A stretch of 64,000 bases of DNA from Euryodendron excelsum (GCA_033060915.1 CM065380.1:49316001-49380000); one strand, 5' to 3'; counted from the stretch's first letter, positions 11,955 through 23,168 are shown. The notes: generated by a model from the letters alone, not told the origin. Made by a program: numbers and translations.

Positions 11955-13240
11955 CCAATAAACGACTGGGACCCACACTTCCATTGTGTCAGGTTAGATA
12001 GGTGTTAGATACTCCTCCGTGAGGAGATGAATCTAGATTATTTACTTGCTTAAATCCGTAAGAATTTGAATGAGTTATTAGCTTTCAATCCCACATTGGT
12101 TTCCTATGGGAGAAATGGTGTGTATATATAGCCCAAGTTTGGAGTAAGGTTTGGGCTCCGAGGGACACCCTACTTTTGTGGAAGAAAAAGGACCTATGGA
12201 ACCTATGGGTTGACTCAGTACTCCATGCGCACGCCAGCCTATTAGGTTCTGGTGAGGTTGTGGCGCGGGTGCGAGCTAAATGGGCTTGGGCTTGGGTCGT
12301 CCGGTTTATTCTTTTTAGAGAACCAAACCCAGCAGATCGAACTGGTTTCAATTCGAACCTGAACCGGCAGTTAGTTAACTGCCGCACCCTTTAGCAGGGG
12401 TGCATTTGGCTGCGCAAATGGATGCGAGTTTTTTCTATAAATAGAAAGGCTCCGCCCCATATTCAAAGGGGACAAAAAAATAAAGTGTCTTATCTTCTTC
12501 TCTTCTCTGTTTACGACGACGAAGTACTGCCGCTTTTCGACTATGACGAAATTCTGCCTAGTCTCAGACGAAGTGCTGTCCTATTTCTGTTATTCTCTCG
12601 GCTTGAATTTCTCCTCGTTTCTGTACCAGAATTAGAATTTCTATCCAGGTTTTTTGGTTAACTGATTATGTGCTTCAGATTCTTTATGTGTTACTGTATG
12701 AATTTCTGCATATAAATTCTACAGTTTGCCAATCTATTTTCTATGTAGAAAATACTGCTTCTTTGCATCTTGTTATATTAATTTTATCAGAAACGTCGTA
12801 GGTTTCTATATGAAATTAAATGTTATAATTCTGCGTAGAATTAGACAAAATTCCTCGTTGTTTTATGTCATACATATTACATTCATTCTATACATTGAAA
12901 GAGTAGAATCAAAAGGTTAATTCGCTGGATCTGAATATTGTAGTGCTACTTATTCAAGATCGTGATCATTTTATCTTAGAGATAGACACCCGTTAATCCC
13001 ATGAGTACCTGTGTAGGGGACGAATCTGTCTTAAGCTAAGAGTGTGCAACACTCGACTTAATCTCCACTCGACTTAATCTCCTCTTCATCGCATATTTTA
13101 TTACTTTATCATATGTGACTCGTTGAATATGTCATATTACGTTATTTCACACACATTATTTAATGTTGTTGATTTTACTTTATGATGACTACATGAAAGA
13201 CATTATACATACTATGTCGAACAAATATTTGGGTAGCTCT
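11955..13240. mobile_element. Foreign insertion in the LINE, probably a solo LTR; ends unresolved
   Basis: The LINE protein is interrupted after LLTIVLCC (about 11950) and resumes at about 13250. The intervening roughly 1.3 kb has no LINE similarity. It contains two TATA-like sites, TGTATATATAG at about 12121 and CTATAAATAG at about 12435, and a TCCCACATTGG motif at about 12090. It has no coding sequence, which is LTR-like. I could not find a convincing TG...CA pair with a 5-bp duplication, so the class is unproven. A short tandem copy of CACTCGACTTAATCTCC lies at about 13052-13083. Confidence 0.5.
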
Positions 13241-13631
13241 GTTCATGGCCATTATATTGAAGATCTGGAAATCAAGAAATGATGTTGTCTTCAGTAACTT
13301 AATAACCAATTGCGTGGATTTGGTGGAGGATATAAAGCTTCAAGTTTTTTTCTGGGTTCAAGCTAAAACAGGAGAGGGTATGTGCAATTGTTCCAATTTT
13401 TTCCATTCTATCAAAGGTGTCAAATCCCTGGATTACTCTGTTTTAACGTTGCAGGTTGGCTTCTGAATGATTAGCTTTTGCTTTGGTTAGTAGGGGTTGG
13501 TTGAAACCTATTCAACCATTTTTCTGGTTGGTTGATCTGCTTTGTAAACCCTATTTGGCTTGTAATGCTCTTCATCCTTGGTTCTCTCTCATCAATATAA
13601 ATTTTCTTTTGCTGTTCAAAAAAAAAAAAAG

Positions 13632-14127
13632 AAATAGTGATTTCATTGCCTTCCCTTTTTTTTAATTGTAATATTTTCTGTTTGATGAAAATGGTCAAAA
13701 TTTCATGAAGAAAATATGTTCAGTAATAGAGAAAATTGAAGAAAAAAATAACTGGGTTTGCTTGGGAGTGGCAAAAAATCTTCAAAAAAGAATTTTGTGT
13801 GTATAAATACCACATGGTTGTTAGAGTTTATTATACTAAGGCTATAACAAGACACACTTAATTAACACATGACTTTGATAATCATATTCTTCTATTTTCT
13901 TTTTATTTGCTCTTCTACAAATTCTATATAATTTCAACTGCTTTATTGCGCACGAATAATACTTGATTGATTCACAAAATGAATAGACGCTTCTCTTACC
14001 TTTTTCCGAAAAACCCGAAATTATGAAAAAGTTTAATCAAGGATCTTCTTGTTTCCTTGGTTCAAAGAATCGATTACAGAATGTGTATCATCGATATTGC
14101 AAATATTAGCAAACTATATATATACTA
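13632..14127. other. Left part of duplicated block X (paralogue of 20370-20590)
   Basis: From about 13840 the sequence is recognisably homologous to 20370-20590. Shared phrases include TTGATTCACAAAA, AAGGATCTTCTTG and GATATTGCA. Homology stops at the TA-rich site near 14125 and resumes at about 16870, so a block present in both places is interrupted here. No gene seen. Confidence 0.6.
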
Positions 14128-15809
14128 GTAATGAACCCTTGCTATACAGGGATAGCACAGGAATACAAAAGAAAAAAAAAGTTTTAAAAATGCATTTTTT
14201 ACTTAAAATATTTTGACATTTAATTATTTTGTAAATTTTATGAATATTATTAATATTTTGTATATGCTTTCTACATATATATGTGTTACTTATACTCTAA
14301 CTAAATTAAAAGTTATGATCAAGAGTATAATAGTAGAACAGAATCTTAAGAGTATGCCCTTTTTTTTTCTCAAATTAAAAATACTTGTCACTTTAAATTG
14401 AAATAATATAAAAAATTTATTCGTAATAGACAAAAATTGAGGTGATCAACTTAAGTTTTTCCAAGAGGATATCAAAAAGAAACATTTTTTTCACATTTTG
14501 ATCAAAAAGAAATATTTGAATAGTTGAATTCTAAAACATCTGCTATAGATCCAACAATAGATTAATTATTTTTGAACTAATCATAAATGAATAGATCTTT
14601 ATTTAAAAATATTTGGCCTAAAACATTAAACATTAAAAAAAAATGAGTTAATTGGGTTATGCATGCAACATTTAAATTACGGTTATACATGACCTAATCA
14701 TAAATGAATAGGTTTTAATCATATTATTACATCTAACAGAAGGAATCTCCTATTGTATGTTTTCGTGGTGATTTTTGACATTACCCACATGTAAAGAGTC
14801 AATAAAAATGAGGAAACAAAAATAAGAAACAATTTTAACAAATACATATAGATATTTAAATTTCAACACTTAGCTCCCTTAGTATATTGCCAACTGTATT
14901 TATACATTTTATTTGAAAATAGAAGTAAGAATAAAAGAATAAATAATTACGTTATAGGTCTATTCATTTTATTTTATTCAAAATATTTATTTTAATTTTT
15001 GTCATAAATTTTTTTAGAGAGATGTGATTTGATATTGTAAAAGAAATAACAAAATGCTAATAACTTAACAACATGTGTTCGTTCTATTTTAAAAATATAA
15101 GGAAAGATTTTTAAGACAGGATCATAATTAAAGGAAATTTGAAAATCATAGTATATCAAGCGATTAATTGTTTTTTCAAAATATAGAGGGAATAAACAAA
15201 AATTTAGAAAGGATTAATAATAGTATGACACATGTATTTTGTATTTCTAAAAAATAAAAATTTGAGAAAAATAAAACTTTCAACTTCAAAGACCTTCTAA
15301 CAAATATTAAATATTAATTTTTTCCTTCTAAATGGAGAAATTAAAATGGATTTGAATACGAAATTCCACATTTCTAAATGAAAGGAAGAACTTTCTAAAA
15401 TTATAAAATAAGAATTTTAAGTAAATTTAAAATAAGATTTCTAATATTTTTTAAATTTATTTGAAAAAATTTATAAAATAACATGAGATTTAACTAAGTT
15501 TTGGTAACAATTTAGTAATCAAGAATAAAAGGTAAAATTTTTTTATATTTTATGATTAGACTAATACGATTATGACACTTATAATATTAATATTTGAAAA
15601 TTAAAAAAATAAGGAAAATTGAATTGTGTCTTCAACTTTAAAGACCCAAAAACAACATCTTACTATAACATGTAATATAAATTTAAGTAAATATAATTCA
15701 TTAAAAAATTCAAATGTTCATAAATATAAATTGAGCTAAAGACTATGTTGTAAAAAACCTAGAATGTTTTGGAAAGGCATCATATTTTAGGAATTTAGGA
15801 AGACTATTA

Positions 15810-16634
15810 GTGCTTGCTTGGCAAATGTTTTTGTTTTTTATTTTCCCAAAAACATGTTTGTTTACTGTTTTTGTGTTCAACATCAGAAAATAAAAACAAA
15901 AAACAGCGCAAACAAACCCTTCGATCAAACACGGATGAACAGTGCTTTCCCCGCTCAAGTCCACTTTAATCGTGCTTTCTAACCCAACGGTTAGAAAGCA
16001 AAACATCTCAATTGTCTTCTCTCTTACCAGCGGCGCAAGGGTTTCAGGTATGTGATCTGTGCCATATTTTTCTCCATCCAAACTTCCGACAATCTTCACC
16101 ATTTTTTCTTCTTCCACTTTAATGGTGTCCGAGTCATATGTTGATAGTCACCCGTTGTTCCAGTTGTGTGTTTTCACCCATTATTTTCCACTACACCTTG
16201 CTTGCTCAGTCGTAGATCCAGTTTCAAAGCTCACAGATCTCTGTTCACTTCTGTCACGAATTAGTTTATCACAGTCTGGGTTTTGAGGTTGCAAGTTGAT
16301 GTCATCATCTATCTCACCCATGATGTCTCTCACCCTATGCCATGATTTTCTTAGTACAGAGCCAGATCGAACTCTCCCTCGATGGGGAAACACATTCCCC
16401 TTGGCCGAAACCCATACCTCACCTTAGTTGCACAGTTTTAGCTCTGTTATGTTCCTTCTTACTTCAACTGTTTAACAACGCTTATTTTTATTATTTGTTT
16501 GCTGACACGTTCACCTTGCTTTCAAATACTTCAAAAAGTGTAATTGAGTTACCAAATATGTGTTTTGTTTTTATTTTTTTAATTTAAAAAATAAAAAATA
16601 AAAACAAAAAACATAAACGTTAGCAAACATACCC
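15810..16634. mobile_element. 825-bp inverted-repeat DNA element with TA target duplication
   Basis: The left end GTGCTTGCTTGGCAAATG and the inverted right end GGGTATGTTTGCTAACG are imperfect terminal repeats. Similarity continues through the T-rich GTTTTTTGTTTTT stretch for about 35 bp. TA dinucleotides flank both ends (15808-15809 and 16635-16636). The interior is less AT-rich than its surroundings, holds a strong hairpin at 15974-15999, and may be captured DNA. No transposase was recognised. A MITE-like or Pack-type element is the best description. Confidence 0.6.
15974..15999. repeat. Perfect 11-bp hairpin
   Basis: GCTTTCTAACC at 15974-15984 and GGTTAGAAAGC at 15989-15999 are perfect inverted repeats separated by CAAC. 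Confidence 0.9.
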
Positions 16635-16869
16635 TAGATTTCGTTACCATAGTGGTTTTAAAGTATTATAAATAACACATTTATGTAAATTTTGAATATT
16701 ATCATGAATGTTCAAAGTTTCTATTTTGAAAATATGGCAAGTTAAAAAAACATTAAATGATCAATGGGTTCATGACATGTGTATTTATTTATTTTTTTAA
16801 ATTTAAAAACTTAAGAAAAAAGAAACTAGACTTTCAAACTTAATAACTTAACAATGTTTTGTTATAATA

Positions 16870-17006
16870 TATAGTATATATATATATATATATATTATTG
16901 AAAGATTCACATGAGATATGATTGAGTTTGCTGTTATAAGGAAAGTAGATCTCCCAATATTGAAAAAGAAAGAGACCTGTTAATATATATATATATATAT
17001 ATATAT
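16870..17006. repeat. Two TA microsatellites
   Basis: TA runs at about 16870-16896 and 16983-17006, in the stretch homologous to 20577-20700. The second is absent from the paralogous copy, which has a GT run instead (20638-20660). Confidence 0.85.
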
Positions 17007-17303
17007 AAATTTATAATGAAGAGTAGAATTGTTAGGGATAGCATTAACATTAATATTCCTTCAACTGCAGACAAAAACACAATATTATACTTAAGTGACA
17101 CCATCACCATGTTAAGCATTTTGAGCTCCCGCATGGCAAATGCCGATGCCATGGTTTTGTTTGCTTACGATAATTTTCTAAACTGGCTCAAATGTTAAAG
17201 TCATCCTTCAACCAACCAGCCATGTCATATTGCGGAACAAGTCATGATTATGTTTAATTTTCTAAACTAACTCAAATGCAAGCGTCCATCTCCTCTCCAG
17301 ATC
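17007..17303. other. Block X, right part (3' flank of dioxygenase pseudogene)
   Basis: Homologous to about 20715-20875 (shared GAAGAGTAGA, GTTAGGGATA and CTGGCTCAAATG). It lies downstream of the minus-strand dioxygenase remnant. No gene seen. Confidence 0.55.
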
Positions 17304-17306
17304 TTA

Positions 17307-17563
17307 CAGCCTGCTTGGAACTTGGGGGAGGGAAGGGAAGAGAATTTTTTCTCCATTTTTCTTTCTCTTATTTGATTCTACCTAAGAGAGAAAAGAAATA
17401 AAAAAGAAAAAAAATTTTTGAAATCACTCTCTCTCTTTCACTCTTCTTTCTTTCCACTTTCATTTCATTTTCTTTTCAAAATCAAATAGTGATGGAAAAA
17501 TATGTTGCCTTTATTTTTTCTTTCCTTCTCTTTCCCTCCCCACCCCAAGTTCCAAACAGGCTG
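17307..17563. mobile_element. Tourist-like MITE with TTA target duplication, copy 1
   Basis: The left end CAGCCTGCTTGGAACTTGGG and the right end, inverted CAGCCTGTTTGGAACTTGGG, form terminal repeats of about 20 bp with one mismatch. TTA flanks both ends (17304-17306, 17564-17566), the typical PIF/Harbinger duplication. The interior is a CT/GA-rich non-coding stretch. A sister copy is at 24943-25165. Confidence 0.88.
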
Positions 17564-17631
17564 TTAATGTGTGGAATTTACCGACCTCTTCATGTCGGAT
17601 TAGCATGGTTGTTGCCTAAGTCTTAATGGGT

Positions 17632-17711
17632 GTTATCTCATTTAAATTCACAATTTCAATTAACTTTCAACAAAACTGACAAAATCAAATTGTAGGTTTA
17701 AATGAGATAAC
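17632..17711. repeat. 15-bp perfect inverted repeat
   Basis: GTTATCTCATTTAAA at 17632-17646 and TTTAAATGAGATAAC at 17697-17711 enclose a 50-base loop. The paralogous segment at about 20944-21035 has the same arms with mismatches, so the structure predates the block duplication. Confidence 0.85.
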
Positions 17712-18085
17712 AACATGATCAACTAAATTTTATTATTCACATGTGGCCTAATAAATAAATAACAGTCTGGAAGATTTTTTTTTTCTTTTCCCAAATGCTA
17801 AGCCATCTTTCAACTAGTCATGCCATGAGTTTATTCCCCAAGACAAGTCATAATATTAGCCTTAAACAAGTATGCATGACAAATAGTCAATATCATGCCA
17901 TTGGTTTGGAAGAAACTTCGTACTGACTTTTCTTTCTTTCTTCCAAATGAAAAAAGCAACTCTAACAGCTCCATGAGTTGGTGGCAATATAATCCAAAGA
18001 GCATGATTAATCTATAATAAGATGTCAAGGCAATGTCCAATTGACAATTCTACTAATGGAACACAAAGATAAAGTACTCAAATAT

Positions 18086-18649
18086 TCAATCTCTGCCATA
18101 AGAAATGAAATAGTCACTATGGAACGATTTGTTGAATGGCATTGATTGGACTCGTTTGATTGTGTTTTGTGTTTCACACAAGGAGTTTGAAATGAGGCTA
18201 TCTTGTTCTCCATTTACTTTCGAGTAATGTTGTACAATTGAATTTTGGTATAGAATATTCATACAAATAACTCCATTTGAATATTTGTACACAGGTTTCT
18301 CTCCAGTTGCTAGCATTTCTGGCAAAGGACCAATGACTTCATTAGGTCTTGGGTTCACAAAGATTGGAACTGAAACCCTGCCTTTGCTTCCATTGGCAGT
18401 CACACGATGTTCAATGCTCTTATAGCGACCATTGCTCATAATCTGAAGTGCATCTCCAATATTGATAACCAGAGATCCACTAACAGGAGGGACATGAACC
18501 CAACTATCTTCTCCTGTTTTTCTCACATAAAGACCTCCTATATCGTCTTGAAGGAGGATGGTCAGTGTCGAGACGTCTGAATGGCGCCCCAATCCGACCT
18601 TCTCCTGAACCCTCTTTCAAGTGCTAATCTCTCTTTCCCTACAACTCTA
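18086..18649 (-). pseudogene. Feruloyl-CoA 6'-hydroxylase-like dioxygenase, 3' half, pseudogene
   Basis: The minus-strand reading has [45 protein letters not shown] and [10 protein letters not shown], then [17 protein letters not shown]. This is the C-terminal half of a 2-oxoglutarate/Fe(II) dioxygenase. The iron ligands HxD and the distal His and the 2-oxoglutarate RxS motif are all present. The closest family I recognise is feruloyl-CoA 6'-hydroxylase (coumarin/scopoletin pathway). A MITE-derived segment (about 18190-18290) is inserted after KPVYK. The true tail resumes as SDYF before a stop. Upstream of GRHSD the conserved NLNYYP-like region is missing. The piece ends abruptly at 18649, where a plus-strand copy begins, so it has no 5' half and no start. 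Confidence 0.82.
18190..18295. mobile_element. Truncated MITE inside the dioxygenase tail
   Basis: The stretch containing GAGTAATGTTGTACAATTG and GGTATAGAATATTCATACAA matches the left half of the MITE at 19936-20221. Its terminal repeat and right half are missing. It interrupts the dioxygenase reading after KPVYK. Confidence 0.65.
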
Positions 18650-19755
18650 GCCATGGCTTGTGTACTTGCGACTGCCCTATCCAACTCATGGGATCTCACA
18701 AATTTTGTAGTGTATGAAGGCAATGGAGTCAAGGGTCTCTCAGATATGGGCCTCAAAACCCTACCTAATCCATACATTCAACCTCCGGAAGAAAGGAGCA
18801 GTACGAGCAACGTAGTGCCAGAAGAGTCCATGCCCATCATCGACATGTCGAATTGGGATATTGATCCAAAGGTGGCAGACTCCATCTGTGATGCAGCAGA
18901 GAAGTGGGTTTCTTTTAGATTATGAATCATTGTGTACCGATTGAAGTGCTTAAGAATGTGAAGGACGCGACTTATGGGTTCTTCGGATTGCCGGCAGAGG
19001 AGAAGAGGAAGTATTCGAAAGAGCATTCGCCTACCAACAACGTGCGCTTTGGTACAAGCTCTAGTCCACAGTCGGAGAAGGCTCTAGAGTGGAAAGATTA
19101 CATTAGCCTCTTCTATATATGTTTCAGATGAAGAGGCTGCTGCACTCTGGCCTTCTGTGTGCAGGTAACAATCTATCTATACATATCCATAAATGCATAT
19201 TCATAAATACACACAATTGTATGCATAAAAGCATACGTGCACCTTCTGATATCTGTCCTCCATCCATTGCTCGATCTTCCAAACAACATTTTTAACAGAA
19301 TGAATAAGTGTTCACATACATGCATATATCGCTTTCTTTTTTCTTTTGCCTTGCAATTTTTCATAGGCTCATGGTTGTTTGCTTCTAGGGATCAATTCTT
19401 GGAATTCATGAAGGGTTCGGAATTTGTTATCGAGAGACTTTTGCAAGGGCTAACTAAGAGAGTTGTAGGGAAAGATTAGCACTTGAAAGAGGGTTCAGGA
19501 GAAGGTCGGAGTGGGGCGCCATTCAGACGTCTCGACACTGACCTTCCTCCTTCAAGACGATATAGGAGGTCTTCATGTGAGAAAAATAGAAGAAGATAGT
19601 TGGGTTCATGTCCCTCCTCTTAGTGGATCTCTCGTTATAAATATTGGAGATGCACTTCAGATTATGAGCAGTGATTGATATAAGAGCATTGAGCATCGTG
19701 TGACTGCCAATGGAAGCAAAAGCAGGGTTTCAGTTCCAATCTTTGTGAACCCAAG
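18347..19755. repeat. Inverted repeat with ~300-bp arms, 808-bp spacer
   Basis: The arm 18347-18649 and the arm 19458-19755 are inverted copies of the same dioxygenase coding segment and are nearly identical by eye, with few mismatches. Both share the same internal deletion junction (the phrase TTAGCACTTGAAAGAGGG running directly into the GRHSD coding stretch), so the inversion-duplication came after that deletion. A transcript through the region would fold into a long hairpin. Confidence 0.85.
18653..19755 (+). pseudogene. Feruloyl-CoA 6'-hydroxylase-like dioxygenase, plus-strand pseudogene
   Basis: It starts MACVLATALSNSWDL and has FVVYEGNGVKGLSDMG, MPIIDMSNW and ADSICDAAEKW. Near 18910 a one-base loss and a CAG-to-TAG change break the frame. 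It continues as NHCVPIEVLKNVKDATYGFF and RFGTSSSPQSEKALEWKDYI, with another frameshift before VSDEEAAALWPSVCR. A GT donor follows at about 19166 at the conserved intron site. After the intron, DQFLEFMKGSEFVIERLLQG leads to a stop. The segment of about 45 residues normally preceding GRHSD is deleted. [19 protein letters not shown], an in-frame stop at about 19677, SIEHRV and [10 protein letters not shown] close the copy. It is a clear pseudogene of the coumarin-type 2-oxoglutarate dioxygenase family. Confidence 0.85.
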
Positions 19756-19935
19756 ACTCATTTCAAGTAATGTTGTACAATTGAATTTTGGTAGAGTATT
19801 CAAATATTCAATGTCTGCCATAAGAAATGAAATAATCACTATTGAACAATTTGTTGAATGGCATTGAAATGGACTCGTTTGATTGTGTTTTGTGTTTCAC
19901 ACAAGGAGTTTGAAATGAGTCTCTTGTTCTCCCTA
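19756..19935 (-). pseudogene. Dioxygenase 3' tail, second copy
   Basis: From about 19795 the sequence repeats 18075-18220 in the same orientation (ATTCAATGTCTGCC, GTTGAATGGCATTG and GTGTTTCACACAAGGAG). It is the C-terminus and 3' flank of a minus-strand copy whose coding part has been lost, joined to the end of the plus-strand pseudogene. Confidence 0.7.
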
Positions 19936-20221
19936 GCATTAGAATGACTCCATTTACTTTGGAGTAATGCTATACAATTGAATTTTGGTATAGAATATTC
20001 ATACAAATAATATGGTTGTTTGTGATTATTTTATTTTAAGTCAAAGGCCCAAAACATCTACGAATTTGACTTAAAAGTGTCACTACCACATCATTCTAAT
20101 CATATTTTCTTTATAAAGATTCTATAAAAGTATAATTATCATTTAGTTTAATGTACGAAACAAGGAGGTGTGAGATGAAAGAACAATGCCAACATGCAGC
20201 CTCAATGGAGTTATTCTATGC
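19936..20221. mobile_element. MITE with CTA target duplication, copy 1
   Basis: The left end GCATTAGAATGACTCCATT and the inverted right end GCATAGAATAACTCCATT form terminal repeats. CTA flanks both ends (19933-19935, 20222-20224), compatible with PIF/Harbinger-type insertion. It is 286 bp and non-coding. Copy 2 is at 21817-22073, in the same position relative to the dioxygenase tail. Confidence 0.75.
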
Positions 20222-21599
20222 CTAAGGGAGAACTTTATGGTTGTTCACTGAAGTCAGCTGCATTATGTTGAAAAAAAAAAAAGAGAAAAAAGAAAATAAA
20301 AGAAAACGCTTTATAGTGTTAAAGTTGAATGATTATCAAACTCCTGTATCAAGTACATGTGTTATTTTAAGCTTTCTATATAATGTCAACTGCTGTATTA
20401 GCTGTGCAAGAAATAGTTACTTAATTGATTCACAAAAGGAATAGAACCCTCTCTTACTTTTTATTTGTTTCATTTCTTTTTTAAAACCCTAAATTGTGAA
20501 AGTTTAATGAAGGATCTTCTTGGTTCCATGTTTTAAAGAATAAAAAACTGGCTGTCTACCATTGATATTGCAGTGTTAGCAAGCTATATTATTGAAAGAT
20601 TGACATGAGATAATGATTGATTATGGTATTATATATGTATGTGTGTGTGTGTGTGTGTATATGTAAATCCAGCCTATTCCTAGGAAAGTAGACATCCCAA
20701 TATTGGAAAAGAAATAAACTATTATAAATTTGTAACGAAGAGTAGATTGTTAGGGATAATATTCCTGCTACTGTGCAGACACAAACTGGCTCAAATGCTA
20801 AGCCATCTTCGTGCTTGGGGGACAATTCATGATTATGCTAATTTCTAACTGGCTCCAATCCCGGCTCCCATTTAGATCATATCCTCCATAATTCTCTTGA
20901 CTTCCTATCTCATTACCCAACGTACTAATAAAAAATCAAATTTAATAGATGGTGTTATCTCATTTACATTTACAATTTCACTGAGTATTCGACAAAACTA
21001 ACAACACCACTAAGTCATGAATTTAAATGAAATAACAACATGATTCATTTAGATTTGGTTCATCGACACGCGACCTAATAAAAAAAGAACTCAAGAGGAC
21101 TTATTTTTCAGCCCAATTTTTATGATTCTTTAATCTAATGCTTACTTGTATTTTTATTTTAAAAAAATATCGTAAAACTTAACAATAATGTGCACTTTTT
21201 AAATAATAATGTGCCTTATTTGTCTAATCTTTTTTTTTTCTTCCTATACCCTCCTCTTTCTTCATCTTTATTTGATCTATTTGTGGTTTTAGCTTATAGT
21301 TTCTCCATTTTAATTATTTTTTGTAATACATATATCAATATATCTCATTATAATTTCAAAAGCATATAGAAAAATAAATTTAAAATGAAAAAAAGCAAGG
21401 TAATGAAGAGAGAAATGTGCCTAGTGAAGTCATGATTTTGTTTGCTTATGATCGATGGATTATTTTTCTAAACCATCCTTATCCTTGGGGAACAAGTCAC
21501 CATGAGTTGGTGGCAATATAATCCAATGTGCATGATTAATCTATACTAAGATGTCAAAGGCAATGTCCAAATGACAATTTTTCTACAAGTGGACAAGAA
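20222..21599. other. Block X, uninterrupted copy (3' flank of a lost dioxygenase gene)
   Basis: About 20370-21590 matches 13840-14125 and 16870-18060 in order and orientation, without the 2.7-kb insertion or the Tourist-like MITE. A GT microsatellite lies at 20638-20660. No gene seen. Confidence 0.6.
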
Positions 21600-21816
21600 A
21601 GGTGAAGCAGTCAAATACTCAATTTCTGCCATCTCGTGCAGTTGAAAACTCACCATCCATCAAATCACGCCAAGAAGATTGAGCATTTTATATGGGTTTA
21701 AGAATCGAAATTATTACTATTAAACAGCTTGTTGAATGGCATTGAAATGGACTTACTTGATTATGTTTTTGTGCTTCACACAAGGCGTTTGAAATGAATC
21801 CATTTTGTTCTCCCTA
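21600..21816 (-). pseudogene. Dioxygenase 3' tail, third copy
   Basis: It repeats the tail seen at 18075-18220 and 19795-19935 (CTCAATTTCTGCC, GTTGAATGGCATTGAAATGG and CTTCACACAAGGCG). No coding half follows at higher coordinates, so this minus-strand gene copy has been lost. Confidence 0.65.
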
Positions 21817-22073
21817 GCATAGAATAACTCCATTTAATTTTGAGTACTGCTATACAGCAGAATTTTTTAGTCTTGTCATTTCAAGCTAAAATATTTATCA
21901 TGTTAACTCATAATTTCAAAAGTATCAATGTCACATCATTTTTACCGTGCTTCTGTATACAAATTCTGTAATAGTAGAATTTTTATTTATTTTAATGTAC
22001 GGAATCATAGTTAAAAAGAGGTGAGAGATGGAGAACAATGCCAACTTGGGGCTAAACGGAGTTATACTATTGC
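21817..22073. mobile_element. MITE, copy 2 (same family as 19936-20221)
   Basis: The left end GCATAGAATAACTCCATTTA and the inverted right end GCAATAGTATAACTCCGTTT form terminal repeats. CTA lies before the left end and CTT after the right end. The flanking phrase TGTTCTCCCTA matches that of copy 1, so the two copies descend from one insertion that was later duplicated with the tail. Confidence 0.72.
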
Positions 22074-23168
22074 CTTGTTAAAGGAATAATACGGTTTCAC
22101 ATAGTGTAAAACTACATGCAGCTTAGAAAAAGCAATGTGAAACTATATTATTCCTTAGCAACTTGGGGTACTTGTACGGAATTATTGATTAGTCAACTCT
22201 GTAGTAAAGAAATCTTAGAATTTTGAATAGATAACTATCACTTGTGTGATCTGATTTTGAATATTACACATATTTCCAATGAATTGAGAACAATTTCATT
22301 ATTTTCTCATTACTTTCTCGCCAAAGCTTAGCCAATGTATAAAGCTGAACAACTCCCTCACAAAATTCTAAGTTTTTGCGATGCATGGCTTTGCATTTTT
22401 ATGTAACCTATTGGGCCATTTTTTTCTCAAAATTTTGGCAAAGTCTCTCATTGTAAAATCTTTCAATCTATCCAGAATTTTGAAATTTGATCAGAATTTC
22501 AAACAAATGAAACAGTGACCTAACTACAATTTTGCATTGGTACTTTATGTCTTTATCTGATATTTCGTAAACAATTAATTGGAAACCAATTTTGTTTTTG
22601 CTAGGAAATCAATTAATTTCATTTTGGTACAGCGTTGAGTTTGTTTGATTTTGAATTGAAATGGTCTTAGATCTTAGAAATTAAACTTCAAAAACCATGT
22701 TAATTATAAATGGTCAGCAAGCCGGCCCCTTGACCGGCAAGACCTCTCCAATTGGTATGACCTAGTGTTAAGCATACAATGTTTAGTTGTGCAAAATGTG
22801 GGGCATACACTTTTTCATTATTTTCGATACTGTACAACTCTATTAAAGCATGCTTAACCTAAACATGCCTTAAGGGCACATAATTTTCCATGAGCGAGAG
22901 GTTCAACTAATGTGCGTGTGAAAGTTTTAGCCTTAATTATTGCACTAAGATCATACAAACTGCAAGTTACAAAGAAGACATTTATCTAAGAATTGTTAAG
23001 GATATAAAATACTTCTACATAATTTCTTTTTCCAATGCAAATACAAAAATTAATGAAATTATTTTGAATTCAAGCTCTCAAAATTTATCAAAACTACAAC
23101 ATCACTTAATTAAAAATTTTAAACATTTGCTTGTATTACGCAATTAATTTTTAATACAAAACTACATA
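22074..23168. other. Intergenic, AT-rich
   Basis: No gene, RNA or complete element recognised. Confidence 0.5.

Larger units (their letters stand above)
14128..16868. mobile_element. About 2.7-kb AT-rich insertion interrupting block X
   Basis: The paralogous copy at about 20578-20592 is continuous (AGCAAGCTATATTATTGAAAG). Here the same phrase is split, with AGCAAACTATA at about 14125 and ATTATTGAAAG at about 16895. The intervening sequence is very AT-rich, has no long ORF and shows no class-diagnostic ends. A separate 825-bp element lies inside it. The class is unknown. Confidence 0.5.

Noticed and set aside
12422..12661. 79-residue open frame after a TATA box in the LINE insertion
   Set aside because: Leader-like pyrimidine-rich DNA of a probable LTR; no domain or splicing signal supports a gene.
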